Shown: one piece after another, positions 39,284 through 48,693 of the stretch
Layout: every line of letters begins with the position of its first letter
How positions within the stretch are numbered: position 1 is the stretch's first letter
Assembly (NCBI RefSeq): GCF_002015115.1
Contig: NZ_MUYA01000007.1
Span: forward strand, 1 to 64,000
DNA: 64,000 bases
Source: Haemophilus paracuniculus
GTDB taxonomy: Bacteria > Pseudomonadota > Gammaproteobacteria > Enterobacterales > Pasteurellaceae
Reading direction: 5' to 3'
Notes under the pieces: generated by a model
The model's database searches: none
What the model was told of the DNA's origin: nothing
What the model saw: the letters and a program-made list of their open reading frames with translations, nothing else
Translations under genes and position numbers: made by a program

Positions 39284-40125
39284 TGAAAACCCTATTACCC
39301 AGCCCTGCCAAGCTCAATTTATTCTTATATATCAACGGCAAGCGGTCAGATGGCTACCACGAATTGCAAACCCTGTTTCAATTTTTGGATTATGGCGATG
39401 AATTGAGTTTTGAAATCAGCGACAGCCCTGAAATCGTGCTACTGAACGAAATTGAGGGCGTGCCGACCGAGCAAAACTTAATCTACCGAGCCGCAAAAAT
39501 TTTGCAGGATCGCACCGCTTGCCAGCGTGGTGCCAAGATCGGCATTACCAAACGCCTGCCAATGGGCGGTGGCGTGGGCGGTGGATCGTCTAATGCGGCG
39601 ACCGTTTTAGTTGGGCTAAATCATTTATGGCAAACGGGGCTAAGCCTTGAACAGCTTGCCGAATTGGGCTTGCAGTTGGGGGCGGATGTGCCGATTTTCG
39701 TGCGAGGGCAAGCCGCCTTTGCCGAGGGGGTGGGCGAAAAATTAACCCCTTGTGAGCCGATTGAGAAGTGGTATTTGGTGCTTAAACCCGAAGTGTCCAT
39801 TTCTACGGCGGTGGTGTTTGGCGATCCCGAACTGCCGAGAAATACCCCAAAACGACCGCTTGCGGAACTTTTGAACAGCCAATGGGAAAACGATTGCGAA
39901 AAAATTGTGCGAGATCATTATTCCGAGGTTGAAGATCTTGTCGCTTGGTTGATACAATACGCCCCGACTCGGCTCACTGGCACGGGGGCTTGTGTGTTTG
40001 CCGAATTTGAATCGAAAGCCGAGGCGGAACGCGTCTTGGCAATCAAGCCCGACAACGTGCAGGGCTTTGTGGCAAAAGGGCAGAATCGCTCGCCGCTACA
40101 TCAACAACTTCTTTTACTTTCCTAA
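39283..40125 (+). CDS. ispE: 4-diphosphocytidyl-2-C-methyl-D-erythritol kinase
   Basis: A 280-residue GHMP kinase of the MEP isoprenoid pathway. The ATP-binding glycine-rich motif [15 protein letters not shown] (near residue 90), the N-terminal [12 protein letters not shown] with the catalytic Lys, and the C-terminal [11 protein letters not shown] motif are intact. The ATG at 39283 overlaps the lolB stop (TGATG), so translation is coupled; an in-frame ATG four codons upstream (39271) lies in lolB and is less likely. prs follows after 17 bases. Confidence 0.95.
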   Translation: MKTLLPSPAKLNLFLYINGKRSDGYHELQTLFQFLDYGDELSFEISDSPEIVLLNEIEGVPTEQNLIYRAAKILQDRTACQRGAKIGITKRLPMGGGVGGGSSNAATVLVGLNHLWQTGLSLEQLAELGLQLGADVPIFVRGQAAFAEGVGEKLTPCEPIEKWYLVLKPEVSISTAVVFGDPELPRNTPKRPLAELLNSQWENDCEKIVRDHYSEVEDLVAWLIQYAPTRLTGTGACVFAEFESKAEAERVLAIKPDNVQGFVAKGQNRSPLHQQLLLLS

Positions 40126-40142
40126 ACCTGAGGTCAATTCCA

Positions 40143-41093
40143 ATGCCTGATATTAAACTCTTTGCGGGAAACGCAACGCCAGAACTGGCTAAACGTATTG
40201 CAGAACGTCTTTACATCTCTTTGGGGGACGCAACTGTTGGGCGTTTTAGCGATGGCGAAATTCAAGTGCAAATCAATGAAAACGTGCGTGGTGGCGACAT
40301 TTTCATTGTGCAATCAACCTGTGCACCAACGAATGATAATCTTATGGAATTGATTGTAATGGTGGACGCTTTACGCCGTGCTTCCGCAGGGCGTATTACG
40401 GCGGTAATCCCTTATTTCGGCTATGCTCGCCAAGATCGCCGTGTGCGTTCGGCGCGTGTGCCAATCACTGCCAAAGTGGTGGCGGATTTCCTTTCTAGCG
40501 TGGGGGTGGATCGCGTTTTAACCTGCGATCTACACGCCGAGCAAATTCAAGGTTTCTTTGATGTGCCAGTGGATAACGTGTTCGGCTCGCCAGTCTTAAT
40601 TGACGACATTTTAAGAAAAATCGACCTCGTGAACCCGATTGTAGTGTCGCCAGACATCGGTGGTGTGGTGCGTGCCAGAGCCATTGCCAAATTGCTCAAC
40701 GACAGCGATATGGCGATCATCGACAAACGCCGTCCGAAAGCGAACGTGGCACAAGTAATGCACATCATCGGCGACGTGGCGGACAGAGATTGTATCCTCG
40801 TTGATGATATGATCGACACGGGCGGCACGCTGGTGAAAGCGGCGGAAGCCTTGAAAGAACGTGGGGCAAGACGCGTGTTCGCCTACGCCACCCACGCCGT
40901 ATTCTCTGGCACGGCAGCCAAAAACCTCGCCAACGAAGCCTTAGACGAAGTAGTGGTAACCGACACCATTCCGCTCACCGATGAAATCAAAGCCCTCAAT
41001 AAAGTACGAGTGCTAACCTTATCGGGAATGTTATCCGAAGCGATCCGCCGTATCAGCAACGAAGAATCGATCTCGGCGATGTTTAACGCCTAA
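40143..41093 (+). CDS. prs: ribose-phosphate pyrophosphokinase
   Basis: A 316-residue class I PRPP synthetase providing PRPP for purines, pyrimidines, histidine and tryptophan. It has the N-terminal [17 protein letters not shown], the divalent-metal motif [11 protein letters not shown], and the PRPP-binding loop [11 protein letters not shown]. Length equals E. coli Prs (315). Third gene of lolB-ispE-prs, followed by a terminator made of inverted uptake signals. Confidence 0.96.
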   Translation: MPDIKLFAGNATPELAKRIAERLYISLGDATVGRFSDGEIQVQINENVRGGDIFIVQSTCAPTNDNLMELIVMVDALRRASAGRITAVIPYFGYARQDRRVRSARVPITAKVVADFLSSVGVDRVLTCDLHAEQIQGFFDVPVDNVFGSPVLIDDILRKIDLVNPIVVSPDIGGVVRARAIAKLLNDSDMAIIDKRRPKANVAQVMHIIGDVADRDCILVDDMIDTGGTLVKAAEALKERGARRVFAYATHAVFSGTAAKNLANEALDEVVVTDTIPLTDEIKALNKVRVLTLSGMLSEAIRRISNEESISAMFNA

Positions 41094-41108
41094 ATTTTCA
41101 AATAACAG

Positions 41109-41134
41109 ACCGCTTGTTTCGCAAGCGGTTTTTT
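41109..41134 (+). terminator. prs terminator made of inverted uptake signals
   Basis: ACCGCTTG/CAAGCGGT with loop TTTCG followed by T6: two uptake-signal cores form a compact intrinsic terminator. Confidence 0.92.
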
Positions 41135-41149
41135 ATCATTGAGGATAAA

Positions 41150-41869
41150 ATGAATAGCAAACCGACTCTTGAAACGATCCTATCTCACCGTTCCATTCGG
41201 AAATTTACCAACCAGCCCATCGCACCTGAACTGTTTGACACCTTGATTGATGCAGGGCGACAAGCCTCAACCTCAAATCATCTGCAATGTGTGAGCATTA
41301 TTCGGATCACCGATCCGCAACTGCGAGAAGCCCTCGCCACCGCATCGGGAATGGTGTATGTGAAAGAGTGTGCCGAATTTTTGGTGTTCTGCATTGATTT
41401 TCACAAACACAAACAGCTCAACCCCGAAGCCTAACTCGATTGGGCGGAAGTGAGTTTAATCGGGGCGGTCGATACCGGCATTATGGCTCAAAATGTGCTG
41501 TTAGCCGCCGAATCCCTAGGGCTAGGGGGCGTTTACATCGGGGCGTTACGCAACCAAATTGAACAGGTGGCGGAATTGCTCGGCTTGCCGGATTACTGCG
41601 TGCCGTTGGTTGGCTTATGTTTGGGCTATCCCGATCAAGATCCGATGCTCAAACTTCGCTTCCCGCAAGCCTTAGTTTGCCACGAAAACCGCTATCAACC
41701 CCTCGAACAAACGGTGTTTGAGCAATACGATGCGGAACTCACGGATTACTATCAAGCTCGCTCAGGCAAAGCCCTCTCGTGGCTAGACGGCGTTCGCAAA
41801 ACCCTAAACCAACCCGTCCGCCCGCATATTTTGCCATTCTTGCAAAAGAAAGGGTTGCTGAAAAAATAA
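41150..41869 (+). pseudogene. nfsA: nfsA nitroreductase gene with an internal stop codon
   Basis: Reading one frame from the ATG at 41150 (ribosome site GAGG) to 41869 gives a 239-codon product aligned with E. coli NfsA (240 residues, oxygen-insensitive NADPH nitroreductase), but codon 95 is TAA (41432-41434): NPEA-stop-LDWAEVSLIG. At this position E. coli has a glutamine, so a single CAA-to-TAA change explains it. Both halves are otherwise well kept: ILSHRSIRKFTNQPI at the N terminus, AAESLGLGGVYIGALRNQIE and the GLCLGYP motif after the stop. The flavin site needs both halves, so the protein is probably inactive. A sequencing error cannot be excluded. Loss of NfsA is known to lower nitrofuran sensitivity in E. 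coli. Confidence 0.9.
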
Positions 41870-41875
41870 CGAAAC

Positions 41876-41922
41876 AAGGGGTAGGATTTTACGAAAAATT
41901 TCGCAGAATCCTACCCTTTGCA
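41876..41922. terminator. nfsA/macB terminator
   Basis: AAGGGGTAGGATT/AATCCTACCCTTT, a 13-bp stem with one mismatch-like position, between the convergent nfsA pseudogene and macB. Confidence 0.75.
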
Positions 41923-41927
41923 ATAGC

Positions 41928-43847
41928 TTACTCTTGTGCCAACGCCGTGATTGGGTTGAGATGTGAAGCGTTGCGGGCGGGGATATAGCCGAACAGCACG
42001 CCGATTAGGGTTGAGCAGAGGACGGCGACAATCACGGATTCGGGCGATAGCATCATTTTGAAATCTGAACCGAGGGTGTTGAAGCTGAGGATAATCGCCA
42101 CCGCCAGCAAAATGCCGATTACGCCACCGAGCAGGCAAATTAGGATTGCTTCAATTAAAAATTGTTGCAAGATGTTACCTTGTTTTGCCCCGATTGCCAT
42201 TCGCACGCCGATTTCTTTGGTGCGTTCTGTTACCGAAACCAACATTATGTTCATCACGCCAATCCCGCCCACAATTAGGGAAATCAAGGCAATCGAGGAA
42301 ATTAGCAGGGTCATTGTGTTGGTGGTGCTGGTAATGGTTTGTTTGATCGTGTCGCTGTTCATAATGAAGAAATCTTTTTTGCCGTGCTTTGCCGTGAGTA
42401 GTTCGGTGATGCTTTTTTCGGCGGTTTGGCTTTCCACATCGTCTTTGATTTTTACGGTCAAGGCATCAATTTTTTTCTCGCCCGAAATCCGTTGCATTAG
42501 GGTGGTGTAAGGCGTCCAAAGCACGAGGCTACTTTGGTTCATTGTGTTTGATTGTTCCGCCACGCCGATGATTTTGACGGGCTTTTTATCGATCAAAATA
42601 ATCTGATCAAGGGGTTGGTTTAGATTGAGGGATTTTTGCGTATTCGGGTCGATCACAATCACTTGGGCGGCATTCGCCACTTCCTCTTGGCTGAAAAAAC
42701 GCCCCGCCACCAATTTCAAGCCTTTCACATCCATAAATTGCTCGCCCACGCCACGCACGGAAGCGGAAACCGCCTTGTTGCCGTGAATAATGGTGGTACT
42801 GAGGGAACTGCTCGGCGTGGTGCTTGCCACGAAATTTTGTTTGGCAAGCATTTCCGCATCGCTGATCGAGAGATTTTTGGTGAGATTGGCTCGGCGGTCG
42901 CCAAAGCCCGTGCCGTTCATAATGTCCATTGTGTTCGTGCCGAGATTGTTAATGCTTGACAAAATTTGCTGTTGCGAGCCTTTCCCCAACGCCACTACCG
43001 AGATCACCGAAGCGATCCCGATAATAATGCCGAGCATTGTCAGCATTGCCCGTAGCTTGTGAGCCATAATCGCACTGGTCGCCATTTTGAACGATTCGTA
43101 AAGTTGATCGAGAAAACGGGGTTTTGAGGCGGTTTGAGTCAGATTTTTCGGCTGTTCCACCAGTGGTTGTTGGCGTTCATCACGGATAATCTCGCCGTCT
43201 TTGATCTCGATGATCCGTTTGGCGTGGGCGGCGATTTTCGGATCGTGGGTTACCATAATCAGAGTATGCCCCTCTTGATGCAGTTCTTGCAGAATTTCTA
43301 ATACCGTTTCGCCGCTGTGGGAATCCAACGCCCCCGTGGGTTCGTCCGCTAAAATGATTTCGCCCCCGTTCATCAAGGCACGGGCGATACTCACTCGCTG
43401 TTGTTGTCCCCCTGAAAGTTGGTTGGGCTTGTGCTGAATTTTATCCGCAAGCCCCAATTTGCCGAGCAGTTGCTTGGCACGAGCGAGGCGAGTTTGGCTT
43501 TCAATCCCCGCATAAATCGCTGGCAACGCTACATTTTCGGTGGCATTGAGGGCGGAAAGCAGGTTATAGCGTTGGAAAATAAAGCCAAATTTGCGTTGGC
43601 GAAGATCGGAAAGTTGATCCGCATTGAGGGATTGGGTTTCCACCCCGTCAATTTTATACGAGCCGCTACTTGCAGTATCAAGGCAGCCTAAAATGTTCAT
43701 CAAAGTCGATTTCCCCGACCCCGAAGCCCCGATAATCGCCACAAAATCCCCTTGCTGAATGGTGAGATTGATATTTTTCAGAATATGAGCAGGGTTTTCG
43801 GCATTGCCCACATATTTATTTAAATTTGAAATTTCAATAAGTTGCAT
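41928..43847 (-). CDS. macB: MacB-type ABC transporter, fused ATPase and permease
   Basis: A 639-residue MacB-like protein: an N-terminal ATPase (residues 1-225; Walker A GASGSGKS, signature LSGGQQQR, Walker [12 protein letters not shown], switch His in MVTHD), one transmembrane helix near residue 275, a large periplasmic domain, and three C-terminal helices (about residues 515-635). MacB works with the periplasmic adaptor MacA and TolC to export macrolides, enterotoxin or heme-like substrates by mechanotransmission. No macA lies next to it: upstream is 518 bp of repeat-bearing intergenic DNA and then an antiporter gene. It thus depends on an adaptor encoded elsewhere or has another partner. 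Confidence 0.92.
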   Translation of the reverse strand: MQLIEISNLNKYVGNAENPAHILKNINLTIQQGDFVAIIGASGSGKSTLMNILGCLDTASSGSYKIDGVETQSLNADQLSDLRQRKFGFIFQRYNLLSALNATENVALPAIYAGIESQTRLARAKQLLGKLGLADKIQHKPNQLSGGQQQRVSIARALMNGGEIILADEPTGALDSHSGETVLEILQELHQEGHTLIMVTHDPKIAAHAKRIIEIKDGEIIRDERQQPLVEQPKNLTQTASKPRFLDQLYESFKMATSAIMAHKLRAMLTMLGIIIGIASVISVVALGKGSQQQILSSINNLGTNTMDIMNGTGFGDRRANLTKNLSISDAEMLAKQNFVASTTPSSSLSTTIIHGNKAVSASVRGVGEQFMDVKGLKLVAGRFFSQEEVANAAQVIVIDPNTQKSLNLNQPLDQIILIDKKPVKIIGVAEQSNTMNQSSLVLWTPYTTLMQRISGEKKIDALTVKIKDDVESQTAEKSITELLTAKHGKKDFFIMNSDTIKQTITSTTNTMTLLISSIALISLIVGGIGVMNIMLVSVTERTKEIGVRMAIGAKQGNILQQFLIEAILICLLGGVIGILLAVAIILSFNTLGSDFKMMLSPESVIVAVLCSTLIGVLFGYIPARNASHLNPITALAQE

Positions 43848-43915
43848 TTTGTTCCTTGTTGTTTTTTGTGTGTTTTGTGGAAATTTTTGGAAATCCTACC
43901 GCTTGTTTGGGTTCT

Positions 43916-44152
43916 GTTACTTTTTCTTTGCTTCGCCAAAGAAAAAGTAACCAAAAAGAAATGCGACCCCGAGCATTTTGCTGATGTTTCGCTTGTTTCT
44001 AATTTCTGCGGTCAATTTGTAAACTCGCTTGCTTCGCAAGCTCAAACAGTACAAATTGCCCTTGAAATTGACGAAACCGCTCAACGCAAAATGACGGGGG
44101 ATTTTTGTTCGAGCAAATAATCGTTCGTAGGGGCGGATTTTATATCCGCCCT
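43916..44152 (-). repeat. composite structured intergenic repeat, copy B
   Basis: A full-length inverted copy of the element at 5751-5980. The closing hairpin is GTTACTTTTTCTTTG/CAAAGAAAAAGTAAC, two bases longer per arm and with changed end pairs relative to copy A, but still perfectly paired. The other end carries the GGGCGGAT/ATCCGCCC hairpin next to CGTAGG. It lies in the 518-bp macB-antiporter gap, where no gene is seen. Confidence 0.88.
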
Positions 44153-44248
44153 AACAATCCCAGACAAGGAGTAAGATTTTTGGAAATTTACTATTTCATT
44201 CCAATCAAGACACCCCAATTCAAATTCCGTTCTTATTTTAGCAGAGAT

Positions 44249-44277
44249 AATCCCCACAAATGGGGGTGGATTTTTTT
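44249..44277 (+). terminator. terminator-like hairpin upstream of the antiporter gene
   Basis: AATCC(c)CAC/GTGGATT with one bulge, then T7. No plus-strand gene precedes it within 2 kb, so it may isolate the antiporter promoter (TTGATC 44297-44302, TAAATT 44319-44324) from read-through or end a short transcript. Confidence 0.45.
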
Positions 44278-44365
44278 CATTCCTTCAAAATAATGCTTGA
44301 TCTCGTGAAATTTTGCGTTAAATTGTAGCCTTTCTTTTATTTTTATAATTTTGAGGTCAAACACA

Positions 44366-45742
44366 ATGTTATCTAATGAAGTTGTTATCTCAATTATCGT
44401 GCTGTTGGGGCTGAGTTTGCTCAGAATCAACGTGGTAATTGCGTTAATTATTGCTGCTCTCACTTGTGGGCTTATTGGTAATTATGGGGTGGACGGTGCA
44501 GGGCTTTTTGATGCACTCACTAAAACGATTAAAAGTTTCACGGGCGGTTTAGGCGGTGGGGCGGAAACGGCGATGAATTATGCCGTGTTAGGGGCGTTTG
44601 CGATTGCCCTTTCTCGCTCTGGTGTAACGGATTTGCTCGCTTATAAAGTGATTAAATCGTTCGGTCAGCGTCCGTCTGGTCGTTCCGTGATGTGGTTCAA
44701 ATATGCGGTATTATTTGTGTTGGTAGCGTTCTCAATGTCCTCACAAAACTTGATTCCAATTCACATCGCTTTCATTCCTATCCTTGTTCCACCTTTGTTG
44801 AGCGTAATGAATCAGCTCAAAATCGACCGCCGTGCGGTGGCGTGTGCCTTGACTTTTGGTTTAACGGCGACTTATATGTTGATTCCAGCGGGCTTCGGGT
44901 TGATCTTTATTGAAAGCATTTTGGTGAAGAATATCAACCAAGCAGGGCAGAGCTTTAATTTAGTCGCTTCCACGGCGGAAATGACCAAAGCAATGGCAAT
45001 TCCTGTGGCGGGAATGATTGTGGGTTTGCTGTTTGCGTTTTTTGTCTCTTACCGCAAACCGCGTTCTTATGTGGAAGATCGCCAAGAACCAACCGCGGAC
45101 GATATTGCCGAACGTGTGGCAAAGGTTAAATCATTCCACATCGGCATTAGCATTTTTGCGATTATTGCGACTTGTGGCGTGCAGTTAGCGACAGGCTCAA
45201 CCATTATTGGTGGTTTGGTTGGCTTGATCATCTTCGCCCTCGGTGGCGTGTTCAAACTCAAACAGAGTAACGATATTTTCCAAGAGGGCCTACGCTTAAT
45301 GGCGATGATCGGCTTTGTGATGATTGCCGCTTCGGGCTATGCCAGCGTAGTAAACTCAACGGGCGGCGTGGCAGCCTTAGTGGAAGGCTTGAAAGGGGCA
45401 ATCGCCAGCAAAGAAATGGCAGCCTTGTTAATGTTGGTGGTGGGCTTGTTGATTACAATGGGAATCGGTTCATCATTCTCAACCGTGCCGATTATCGCCT
45501 CCATTTATGTGCCATTGTGTGTTTCTTTCGGTTTCTCACCGCTTGCCACAATGTCAATTATCGGCGTAGCCGCCGCATTGGGCGATGCAGGATCGCCAGC
45601 CTCGGATTCGACCTTAGGCCCAACATCAGGCTTGAACGCAGACGGCAAACACGACCACATTTGGGATTCTGTTGTGCCAACCTTTATCCACTTCAACATT
45701 CCATTGTTAGTGTTTGGGTGGATTGCGGCGATGGTGTTGTAA
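44366..45742 (+). CDS. NhaC-type Na+/H+ antiporter family protein
   Basis: A 458-residue inner-membrane protein with about 11 hydrophobic segments, of the Na+/H+ antiporter family that also includes B. subtilis YuiF and NhaC. Recognisable elements are SMSSQNLIPIHIAFIPILVPPLL (near residue 125), TYMLIPAGFG and GDAGSPASDSTLGPTSGLNADG in the C-terminal part. The ATG at 44366 follows GAGG; a TTG five codons upstream is not needed. Its substrate could be protons/sodium or an organic acid, as this family is poorly characterised. Flanked by structured repeats on both sides. Confidence 0.85.
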   Translation: MLSNEVVISIIVLLGLSLLRINVVIALIIAALTCGLIGNYGVDGAGLFDALTKTIKSFTGGLGGGAETAMNYAVLGAFAIALSRSGVTDLLAYKVIKSFGQRPSGRSVMWFKYAVLFVLVAFSMSSQNLIPIHIAFIPILVPPLLSVMNQLKIDRRAVACALTFGLTATYMLIPAGFGLIFIESILVKNINQAGQSFNLVASTAEMTKAMAIPVAGMIVGLLFAFFVSYRKPRSYVEDRQEPTADDIAERVAKVKSFHIGISIFAIIATCGVQLATGSTIIGGLVGLIIFALGGVFKLKQSNDIFQEGLRLMAMIGFVMIAASGYASVVNSTGGVAALVEGLKGAIASKEMAALLMLVVGLLITMGIGSSFSTVPIIASIYVPLCVSFGFSPLATMSIIGVAAALGDAGSPASDSTLGPTSGLNADGKHDHIWDSVVPTFIHFNIPLLVFGWIAAMVL

Positions 45743-45801
45743 ATAGGCTGTTGCAATAGATAAGGGGATATTTTCAGAAATCGTACCCCTTGTTTGAAAT
45801 T

Positions 45802-45980
45802 GTTACTTTCTTTGCTTGTGCAAAGAAAGTAACCAAAGAAACACGCCCCCGAGCATTTTGCTGATGTTTCGCTTGTTTCTAATTTCTGCGGTCAATTTGT
45901 AAACTCGCCAGCAAGCTGGCTCAAACAGTACAAATTGACCTTGAAATTGACGAAACCGCTCAACGCAAAATGACGGGGGA
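45802..45980 (-). repeat. composite structured intergenic repeat, copy C
   Basis: An inverted copy lacking the GGGCGGAT hairpin. The closing hairpin is GTTACTTTCTTTG/CAAAGAAAGTAAC and the central loop stem is GCCAGC/GCTGGC instead of GCTTGC/GCAAGC in copy B, so both arms changed together. It lies in the 387-bp antiporter-xthA gap. Confidence 0.88.
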
Positions 45981-45985
45981 TCAAA

Positions 45986-46109
45986 CAGGGACAACGTCCC
46001 TGAATAATTGATAACCTAGTACGGCTTGCCGTGCTAGGCAATAAGCGGTAGGATCTCTTAAAATTTTCGTTAATCTCACCGCTTGCAGGGACGCTGAATA
46101 GTGTCCCTG
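45986..46109. repeat. cluster of three short palindromes before xthA
   Basis: Hairpins CAGGGAC/GTCCCTG (45986-46002), CCTAGTACGGC/GCCGTGCTAGG (46015-46038, one G-T pair) and CAGGGAC/GTCCCTG (46086-46109) with an inverted uptake-signal pair between the second and third. Two of the three share the same arms. No gene is visible; xthA starts 21 bases after the last. Confidence 0.75.
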
Positions 46110-46129
46110 TTATTTTATTAAGGAAGAAA

Positions 46130-46933
46130 ATGAAATTTATCTCTTTTAATATCAATGGCTTGCGGGCAAGACCGCACCAGTTAGAGGCGTTAATCGCTAA
46201 ACATCAGCCCGATGTGATCGGTTTGCAGGAAATCAAAGTGGCGGACGAGGATTTTCCTTATGATCTCGTTAATCATCTCGGCTACCACGTTTTTCATCAC
46301 GGGCAGAAAGGGCATTATGGGGTGGCGTTGCTGACGAAGCAAAAACCGTTGGCGGTGCGAAAAGGTTTCCCAACGGACGAGGCGGACGCTCAAAAACGAA
46401 TGATTATGGCGGATTTAGAAACCCCGTTCGGCGTGCTGACCGTGCTAAACGGCTACTTTCCGCAGGGGGAAAATCGTAGCCACGAAACCAAATTCCCTGC
46501 CAAACAAAAATTCTACGCCGATTTGCAACGCTATTTGGAAAGCGAACTCAATCCGCAAAATCCGATTGTGATTATGGGCGATATGAACATCAGCCCGACC
46601 GATCTCGACATCGGCATCGGCGAGCCAAACCGCAAACGCTGGTTGCGAGACGGCAAATGTTCGTTCTTACCCGAAGAACGGGAATGGTTGGAGCGTTTGC
46701 ACGGCTATGGTTTAGTCGATACATTCCGCCAAGCGAATCCGACCGCTTGCGACCAATTTTCGTGGTTTGATTACCGCTCAAAAGGCTTTGACGACAACCG
46801 CGGGCTACGGATTGACTTGATTCTTGCCAGCCAAATGTTGGCAGAAAAGTGCGTAGAAGTGGGGATCGATCACGAAATTCGTGCAATGGAAAAGCCGTCT
46901 GACCACTGTCCTGTTTGGGCGGTTTTCAAATAA
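46130..46933 (+). CDS. xthA: exodeoxyribonuclease III
   Basis: A 267-residue AP endonuclease/3'-exonuclease for base-excision repair, of the exonuclease III-like fold. Catalytic elements are intact: [19 protein letters not shown] (metal-binding Glu), [14 protein letters not shown] (Asp/Asn), and the closing SDHCPVWA (Asp/His). Length equals E. coli XthA (268). AGGAAGAAA precedes the ATG. It stands alone between structured repeats and a strong terminator. Confidence 0.96.
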   Translation: MKFISFNINGLRARPHQLEALIAKHQPDVIGLQEIKVADEDFPYDLVNHLGYHVFHHGQKGHYGVALLTKQKPLAVRKGFPTDEADAQKRMIMADLETPFGVLTVLNGYFPQGENRSHETKFPAKQKFYADLQRYLESELNPQNPIVIMGDMNISPTDLDIGIGEPNRKRWLRDGKCSFLPEEREWLERLHGYGLVDTFRQANPTACDQFSWFDYRSKGFDDNRGLRIDLILASQMLAEKCVEVGIDHEIRAMEKPSDHCPVWAVFK

Positions 46934-46939
46934 AAAAAG

Positions 46940-46971
46940 TTAGGGTTGCGGAAACAACCCTAATTTTTTTT
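46940..46971 (+). terminator. xthA terminator
   Basis: TTAGGGTTG/CAACCCTAA (9 bp, 6-nt loop) followed by T8. Confidence 0.93.
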
Positions 46972-47060
46972 ATAAAAATGATTAAAATAACTTTTCAATC
47001 GTTAAAAAATCATTACAATGCGGAAATTATTTTTTCAACTTAACCTTAGAGGATCTTACA

Positions 47061-48497
47061 ATGGATAGCATTATTGCTGGTTTTGAGGGCGTGCTGACGT
47101 GGATCGTTGAGACTTTTGACGGGCCACTTTGGGACGTAACGGTGATTACGCTTTTGGGCGTGGGGTTATTTTTTACCATTACCACGGGCTTAGTCCAACT
47201 GCGTTTATTACCGCAAAGTTTGCGTGAAATGTGGGGCGGTCGCACCGCAGAGGGCGACTCTTTAACCCCGTTCCAAGCCTTTACCACAGGCTTGGCGAGC
47301 CGTGTCGGTGTGGGTAACATCGGTGGCGTAGCAACGGCGATTGCGTTAGGCGGGCCAGGGGCGGTGTTCTGGATGTGGATCACGGCATTGATCGGAATGA
47401 GCAGTGCCTTTGCCGAATCTTCCCTCGCTCAACTTTACAAAGTGCGTGATCCAAACGGAATGTTCCGTGGCGGCCCTGCGTACTATATCACCGCAGGCTT
47501 GAAATCTCGTTGGTTAGCGATTGCCTTTGCGATCACCTTGATTTTCACTTTCGGTTTTGCGTTCAATGCGGTGCAAGCCAACTCGATTGTTGAGGCAAGC
47601 CGTAACGCGTGGGGCTGGGACGCCAATCTAGTCGGGATTGCCCTTGTCGTTTTAACAGGCTTAATCATCTTCGGTGGGGTAAAACGTATCGGGCAAGTGT
47701 CGGCGAAAGTCGTACCAACAATGGCGTTGTTCTACCTAATTATGGCGGTAATCATTTTAGGAATGAACATCGAAAAAGTGCCAGAAGTGTTGAGCGACAT
47801 CGTCAGCAAAGCCTTTGACTTCTCGGCAATGGCAGGCGGTATGTTCGGGGCGTTATTCTCAAAAGCAATGCTAATGGGGATCAAACGTGGCTTGTTCTCA
47901 AACGAAGCAGGTATGGGTTCAGCCCCAAACTCAGCGGCAACTTCTGACGCGAAGCACCCAGCCAGCCAAGGTTTAATCCAAATGCTCGGCGTGTTTGTCG
48001 ATACCATTGTGGTCTGTACCTGTACCGCAATCATCATCTTGATGTCCGACAACTACGGCAGCGAAAGCCTGCGTGGTATCTCACTCACCCAAACCGCCCT
48101 CTCATTCCACCTAGGCGAGTTCGGTTTACACTTCCTTGCGTTCATCTTGTTGCTATTCTGCTTTACCTCAATCATCGGTAACTACGCTTACGCCGAAAGC
48201 AACATTCGCTACATTCGCAACCGTGCAGGTTTCGTATTAGGCTTCCGCCTTGTGGTGTTGTTCTTCGTCTATTTCGGTGCAGTGCGAGACGGCGGTATCG
48301 TATGGGCGTTCGCCGATACAGTAATGGCGTCAATGGCGATGATCAACTTAGTCTCGATTGTGATTTTAGCCCCAATCGTCTGGTTATTGCTCAAAGACTA
48401 CCAACGCCAAATCCGTGCAGGGCAAGAGCCAGTATTTAAAATTGACGATCACCCAGAGTTAATCAAACGTGGTGTTGATCCAGAAATTTGGAAATAA
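47061..48497 (+). CDS. sodium:alanine/glycine symporter family protein
   Basis: A 478-residue inner-membrane transporter of the AGCS family (AlsT/DagA), importing alanine or glycine with Na+. About eleven transmembrane segments are visible, with the family motifs GVGNIGGVATAIALGGPGAVFWMW (near residue 95) and NEAGMGSAPNSAATSDAKHPASQG (near residue 290). H. influenzae has a close counterpart. It is monocistronic, with a strong uptake-signal terminator after it. TTAGAGGATCTTACA precedes the ATG. Confidence 0.93.
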   Translation: MDSIIAGFEGVLTWIVETFDGPLWDVTVITLLGVGLFFTITTGLVQLRLLPQSLREMWGGRTAEGDSLTPFQAFTTGLASRVGVGNIGGVATAIALGGPGAVFWMWITALIGMSSAFAESSLAQLYKVRDPNGMFRGGPAYYITAGLKSRWLAIAFAITLIFTFGFAFNAVQANSIVEASRNAWGWDANLVGIALVVLTGLIIFGGVKRIGQVSAKVVPTMALFYLIMAVIILGMNIEKVPEVLSDIVSKAFDFSAMAGGMFGALFSKAMLMGIKRGLFSNEAGMGSAPNSAATSDAKHPASQGLIQMLGVFVDTIVVCTCTAIIILMSDNYGSESLRGISLTQTALSFHLGEFGLHFLAFILLLFCFTSIIGNYAYAESNIRYIRNRAGFVLGFRLVVLFFVYFGAVRDGGIVWAFADTVMASMAMINLVSIVILAPIVWLLLKDYQRQIRAGQEPVFKIDDHPELIKRGVDPEIWK

Positions 48498-48511
48498 TTA
48501 CTCAATAATGA

Positions 48512-48555
48512 AACAAGCGGTAAGATTTCACAAAATCTTACCGCTTGTTGTTTTT
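48512..48555. terminator. symporter terminator, perfect inverted uptake signals
   Basis: A perfect 17-bp stem whose arms contain the cores AACAAGCGGT and ACCGCTTGTT, with loop CACA and a T-rich tail. It also ends the convergent small gene at 48562. Confidence 0.92.
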
Positions 48556-48561
48556 AACTAT

Positions 48562-48693
48562 TTAGTGTTTCTTTTCGTGCTGTTTCGCTGTGGTAACACT
48601 TTCCGTTTGTAAGGCTCGGTGATACGCTTTTTTGGCATCTTGAATAATTTTATAATTTAATTCTTTGCTGCTTAATTTTTTAGTTGGTTGCAT
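48562..48693 (-). CDS. small hypothetical protein (43 residues)
   Basis: A short frame beginning MQPTKKLSSKELNYKIIQDA and ending in a basic, His-rich tail (KQHEKKH). AGAAGGA lies eight bases before the ATG at 48693, and the frame overlaps the end of the broken gene upstream by 14 bases, as in a translationally coupled pair. It has no signal peptide or membrane segment and no family I recognise. The ribosome site, overlap and position just before a terminator argue that it is a real gene, perhaps a partner of the upstream product. Confidence 0.55.
   Translation of the reverse strand: MQPTKKLSSKELNYKIIQDAKKAYHRALQTESVTTAKQHEKKH

Noticed and set aside
41432..41434. Recoding of the nfsA stop codon
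   Set aside because: The codon is TAA, which is not used for selenocysteine, and no frameshift or read-through signal is visible.
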